This document shows positions 5,049-7,224 of a DNA stretch of 7,224 nt, piece after piece (positions within the stretch are counted from its first letter, which is position 1; every line of letters begins with the position of its first letter). The position numbers and the translations under genes are program-made. Origin of the DNA: CAWEZN01 sp964498015 (GTDB taxonomy: Bacteria > Zixibacteria > MSB-5A5 > GN15 > PGXB01); contig CAZCFT010000111.1 in assembly GCA_964498015.1 (NCBI GenBank), positions 1-7,224 on the forward strand, given 5' to 3'. The notes beneath the pieces are model-generated. The model saw only the letters and a program-made list of their open reading frames with translations. It did not search any database and was not told where the DNA came from.

Positions 5049-7224
5049 ATGGGTAAGAGGGTAATTCTCTCTTTTCTCCCGCTTCTGCTTTTTGGAGCGG
5101 CCGTATGGGGGCAGTTTCCGCCCGCCGGGACAGATACCTACGGCGGCAATAGCGGACAGATGATGATCGAATTATACGGCATAAGTCCGATTGAAAATGT
5201 GACCCTCGGCGGGGGGCCAGTCACTATCCAACGCGGAGCGCCCTTCGATCCGGGGGATGGCCAGGAAGAAATTCCGACTGAAATGCTGGCTCTGAACTTG
5301 ACTGGTGCGGCGCCGATTGCCGGATCGATGACTATCAGCCTGCAGTTCCCGACACCCCCGAGTCAGGGGAGAATTAAAGCCAATGCTCCCGGACCGGATT
5401 ATCCGGCCGAATCTTTTTTTGATGTTTTTTTCTACGCTGAATTCACCGATATCGGTTTGACTTTGACCAATGCAACCCCAATGCATATTTCCAATCCCGG
5501 GCTTAATTCGATTCCCTGGCCGGGCCAACCCCATGCGGGAAATCAGCCAACAGAACTTTATGACCCCAGCGGCACTCCTCGTGGAAAGATTCATTTTTTC
5601 GGTTGGACTCCTATTGTTTGTCCTCCGGGTCCCCCATTTTGCGACAGTACAATGGCCGAGTCCTGTCTTCGGATCTGTCCGAAATCAGATATAGTCTATA
5701 GAGTTGTGTTGATAGACAGTTGCGGCAATCGTGTCTGCGATATGACTTCGACCTGGCTTGATTTCAGCCAGTGTCCGGCGCAACCATGCCCGAATGAAGA
5801 GCCAAACTGGCCGAAGGTTTACCCTGATTCCTGCGATCCGGTCTCCGGCACGCATTTTTTCACGGTTGACGCCAGTTTGCTTCAATGTACTGTTTGTCAG
5901 GTTGGTTTATTTGTCAACGGAGTGTTCTGCCGTACAATCGATGCAAGATTTCTTGACAACAATGGCGATAAATGTGTTACTCCCGTGGACTTCGCCACCG
6001 GGGCAATATGTAATGATTTCAATTGCGACGGGATATTGGGAGACGGTTCCGACTATGCATTATTTTCCCCTCATCTCGGCCACTGCTGTCCGAATCTGCC
6101 GTGTCCGCCAGGCCCTGCTTTCTGCGACAGTACCTCGACCGACCCCTGCCTTTTGATTTGTCCCAAATCAGATATAGTTTACAAAGTTATGTTGAAAGAC
6201 AGTTGCGGCAATCCAATTTGCGGAACGTCCACCTGGCTTGATTTCAGTCAATGTCCGGCCGAGCCGTGCCCGAACGAGGAACCAAACTGGCCGCGGGTTT
6301 ACCCTGATTCCTGCGATCCGGCCACCGGGACCAATTATTTTACTGTCGATGCCAGTTTGCTTGATTGTACTGTTTGTCAGGTTGGTCTATTTGTCAACGG
6401 GGTGTTCTGCCGCACCATCAGCGCCAGATTTCTTGACATCAATAACGACAAATGTGTCACTGCCGCAGACTTCATCGCCGGCGCGACATGTAGTGATTTC
6501 AACTGCGACGGGATATCTGGAGACGCCAACGACTATTCAGTATTCTCTCCGCATCTCGGCCACTGCTGTCCGAATCTGCCGTGTCCGCCAGGCCCTGCTT
6601 TCTGCGACAGCGCTACTGTCGATCCGTGTCTGCTGGTTTGTCCCAAGTCTGACATTATTTATCATGTGACGCTTAAAGATAGCTGTGGCAATCCTGTTTG
6701 TGGCATGACATCAACCTGGCTTGATTTCAGTCAATGTGAGGCTCAGCCTTGCCCGAATGAAGAATCGGGATGGCCGCGAGTTTTCCCTGATTCATGCCAG
6801 GCCGCCACCGGCATTCATTATTTCACGGTTGACGCCAGCATGCTTACCTGTACCGAATGTATGGCGATGCTTTATGTAAACGGCGTCCCGTGTCGCATGG
6901 TGAGCGCTCATTTCTTAGATGTAAATGGCGATCAATGCGTTACAGCCGCTGATTTCACATTCAGTATCTGCAATGATTACAATTGCGACGGCGTTTTTGA
7001 TTCTTTTGATTATGACATATTCAAGTTGCATCTTGGCCATTGTTGCTTTGCTTGCGATTGCTATCCTGGCGACCCCAACGGGACTGCTGTTATTAACGCA
7101 CTCGACATTACTTATCTTATCAATTATCTCTATAAGCATGGCCCCGCGCCGGTACCTTATCCTCTCTGCTCCGGCGACGCCAACTGCGATTGTGTCATTA
7201 ACGCGCTTGATATAACATACTTGA
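5049..7224 (+). CDS. Secreted cysteine-rich tandem-repeat protein with dockerin-like calcium loops (3' partial)
   Basis: The frame is open for 725 codons from the ATG at 5049 to the window edge without a stop. Residues 1-21 (MGKRVILSFLPLLLFGAAVWG) are a signal peptide. Residues about 22-190 form a unique, nearly cysteine-free domain with beta-rich character (ESFFDVFFYAEF). From residue 191 come three tandem units (191-351, 352-511, 512-666). Each starts with a CPPGP..FCDS-like segment and continues with CPKSDI, DSCGN, STWLDFSQC, PCPNEE, FTVDAS and CVT..DF, then a D-[FY]-N-C-D-G loop, ending LGHCC. A full unit has about 17 Cys. The two acidic loops in each unit (for example DNNGDKCVTPVD and DFNCDGILGDGSD) resemble the F-hand calcium loops of dockerins. 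From about residue 671 a more classical dockerin pair follows: GDPNGTAVINALDITYLINYL and GDANCDCVINALDITYL. Dockerins bind calcium and attach to cohesins, so this may be a cell-surface or complex-forming protein. The 160-residue unit itself I do not recognise. No enzyme domain is visible. Confidence 0.9.
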   Translation, partial: MGKRVILSFLPLLLFGAAVWGQFPPAGTDTYGGNSGQMMIELYGISPIENVTLGGGPVTIQRGAPFDPGDGQEEIPTEMLALNLTGAAPIAGSMTISLQFPTPPSQGRIKANAPGPDYPAESFFDVFFYAEFTDIGLTLTNATPMHISNPGLNSIPWPGQPHAGNQPTELYDPSGTPRGKIHFFGWTPIVCPPGPPFCDSTMAESCLRICPKSDIVYRVVLIDSCGNRVCDMTSTWLDFSQCPAQPCPNEEPNWPKVYPDSCDPVSGTHFFTVDASLLQCTVCQVGLFVNGVFCRTIDARFLDNNGDKCVTPVDFATGAICNDFNCDGILGDGSDYALFSPHLGHCCPNLPCPPGPAFCDSTSTDPCLLICPKSDIVYKVMLKDSCGNPICGTSTWLDFSQCPAEPCPNEEPNWPRVYPDSCDPATGTNYFTVDASLLDCTVCQVGLFVNGVFCRTISARFLDINNDKCVTAADFIAGATCSDFNCDGISGDANDYSVFSPHLGHCCPNLPCPPGPAFCDSATVDPCLLVCPKSDIIYHVTLKDSCGNPVCGMTSTWLDFSQCEAQPCPNEESGWPRVFPDSCQAATGIHYFTVDASMLTCTECMAMLYVNGVPCRMVSAHFLDVNGDQCVTAADFTFSICNDYNCDGVFDSFDYDIFKLHLGHCCFACDCYPGDPNGTAVINALDITYLINYLYKHGPAPVPYPLCSGDANCDCVINALDITYL
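5619..7046 (+). repeat. Three tandem coding repeats, about 480 bp each
   Basis: Units begin at 5619, 6102 and 6582 (offsets 483 and 480 bp) and the third ends near 7046. The 3-bp difference comes from the loss of one codon in unit 2 (CGTSTWLD against C-x-MTSTWLD). The DNA at 6072-6130 and 6552-6610 is identical over 59 bases across the unit boundary. Units 1 and 2 are closest in their second half; unit 3 has diverged most (for example SGWPRVFPDSCQAATG). Confidence 0.9.
7059..7224 (+). other. Dockerin-type domain at the visible C-terminal end
   Basis: Two loops of the type D-x-N-x-x-x-x-x-N-x-x-D followed by a short helix (ITYLINYLYKHGP) are seen: GDPNGTAVINALD, where the usual Asp at loop position 5 is Thr, and GDANCDCVINALD, where the usual Gly at positions 4 and 6 are Cys. 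The second helix is cut by the window edge, so a terminal dockerin may end just outside. Confidence 0.8.

Noticed and set aside
5044..5064. Six-codon frame starting at ATG 5044 overlapping the start of the large gene
   Set aside because: Its ATG is only two bases from the ribosome binding site, too close for efficient initiation; probably chance.
5172..5594. Minus-strand frame of 140 codons
   Set aside because: Shadow of the secreted protein's N-terminal domain; no ribosome binding site or protein-like pattern.
5758..6669. Two long plus-strand frames (5758-6156 and 6238-6669) that resemble each other
   Set aside because: They are out-of-frame readings of the tandem repeats. Their similarity follows from the repeats in the true frame, which runs without stop from 5049.
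1..7224. CRISPR array or insertion sequence
   Set aside because: All direct repeats seen are in-frame protein repeats of 330-480 bp. There are no short regularly spaced repeats, transposase genes or terminal inverted repeats.

Overview
The window looks like a chromosomal piece from an uncultured bacterium of the FCB type (Fibrobacteres-Chlorobi-Bacteroidetes and relatives; a Zixibacteria-like lineage would fit). Three things suggest this: a fibronectin-III protein ending in a YPNPFNP / FlgD-like C-terminal sorting domain, a secreted protein ending in a dockerin-type tail, and fairly balanced base composition. This placement is inference from domain style, not from a marker gene. No rRNA, tRNA, CRISPR array, transposase or phage gene is visible.

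Layout. (1) 1-1673, plus strand: 3' part of a large extracellular protein made of repeated Fn3 domains, an Ig-like domain and a type-IX-secretion-style C-terminal domain; its start lies left of the window. (2) 1832-2815, minus strand: an HD-GYP cyclic-di-GMP phosphodiesterase-like protein, convergent with gene 1. (3) 2952-3572, minus strand: an unrecognised 206-residue, probably cytoplasmic helical protein with a very good ribosome binding site and its own terminator, so it is not co-transcribed with the HD-GYP gene. (4) 3573-4076: a gap of about 500 bases with a quasi-palindrome just ahead of gene 5. (5) 4077-4481, plus strand: a small, extremely basic histone-H1-tail-like protein without a single acidic residue, closed by a strong terminator. 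(6) 4482-5048: a gap holding that terminator, a nested hairpin, a palindrome lying on a TATAAT box, a good TTGACA/TATATT promoter and a leader of about 185 bases that can fold. (7) 5049 to the right edge, plus strand: an open reading frame of at least 725 codons, cut by the window end. It has a signal peptide, a unique N-terminal domain, three tandem cysteine-rich repeats of about 160 residues that each carry a calcium-loop pair like a dockerin, and then a more classical dockerin tail. It is the least familiar and most interesting object here.

The genes do not form one operon: each appears to have its own transcription unit. Two flanking genes encode surface or secreted repeat proteins; the middle holds a c-di-GMP turnover enzyme, an orphan protein and a nucleic-acid-binding basic protein. 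Any functional link between them is speculation.
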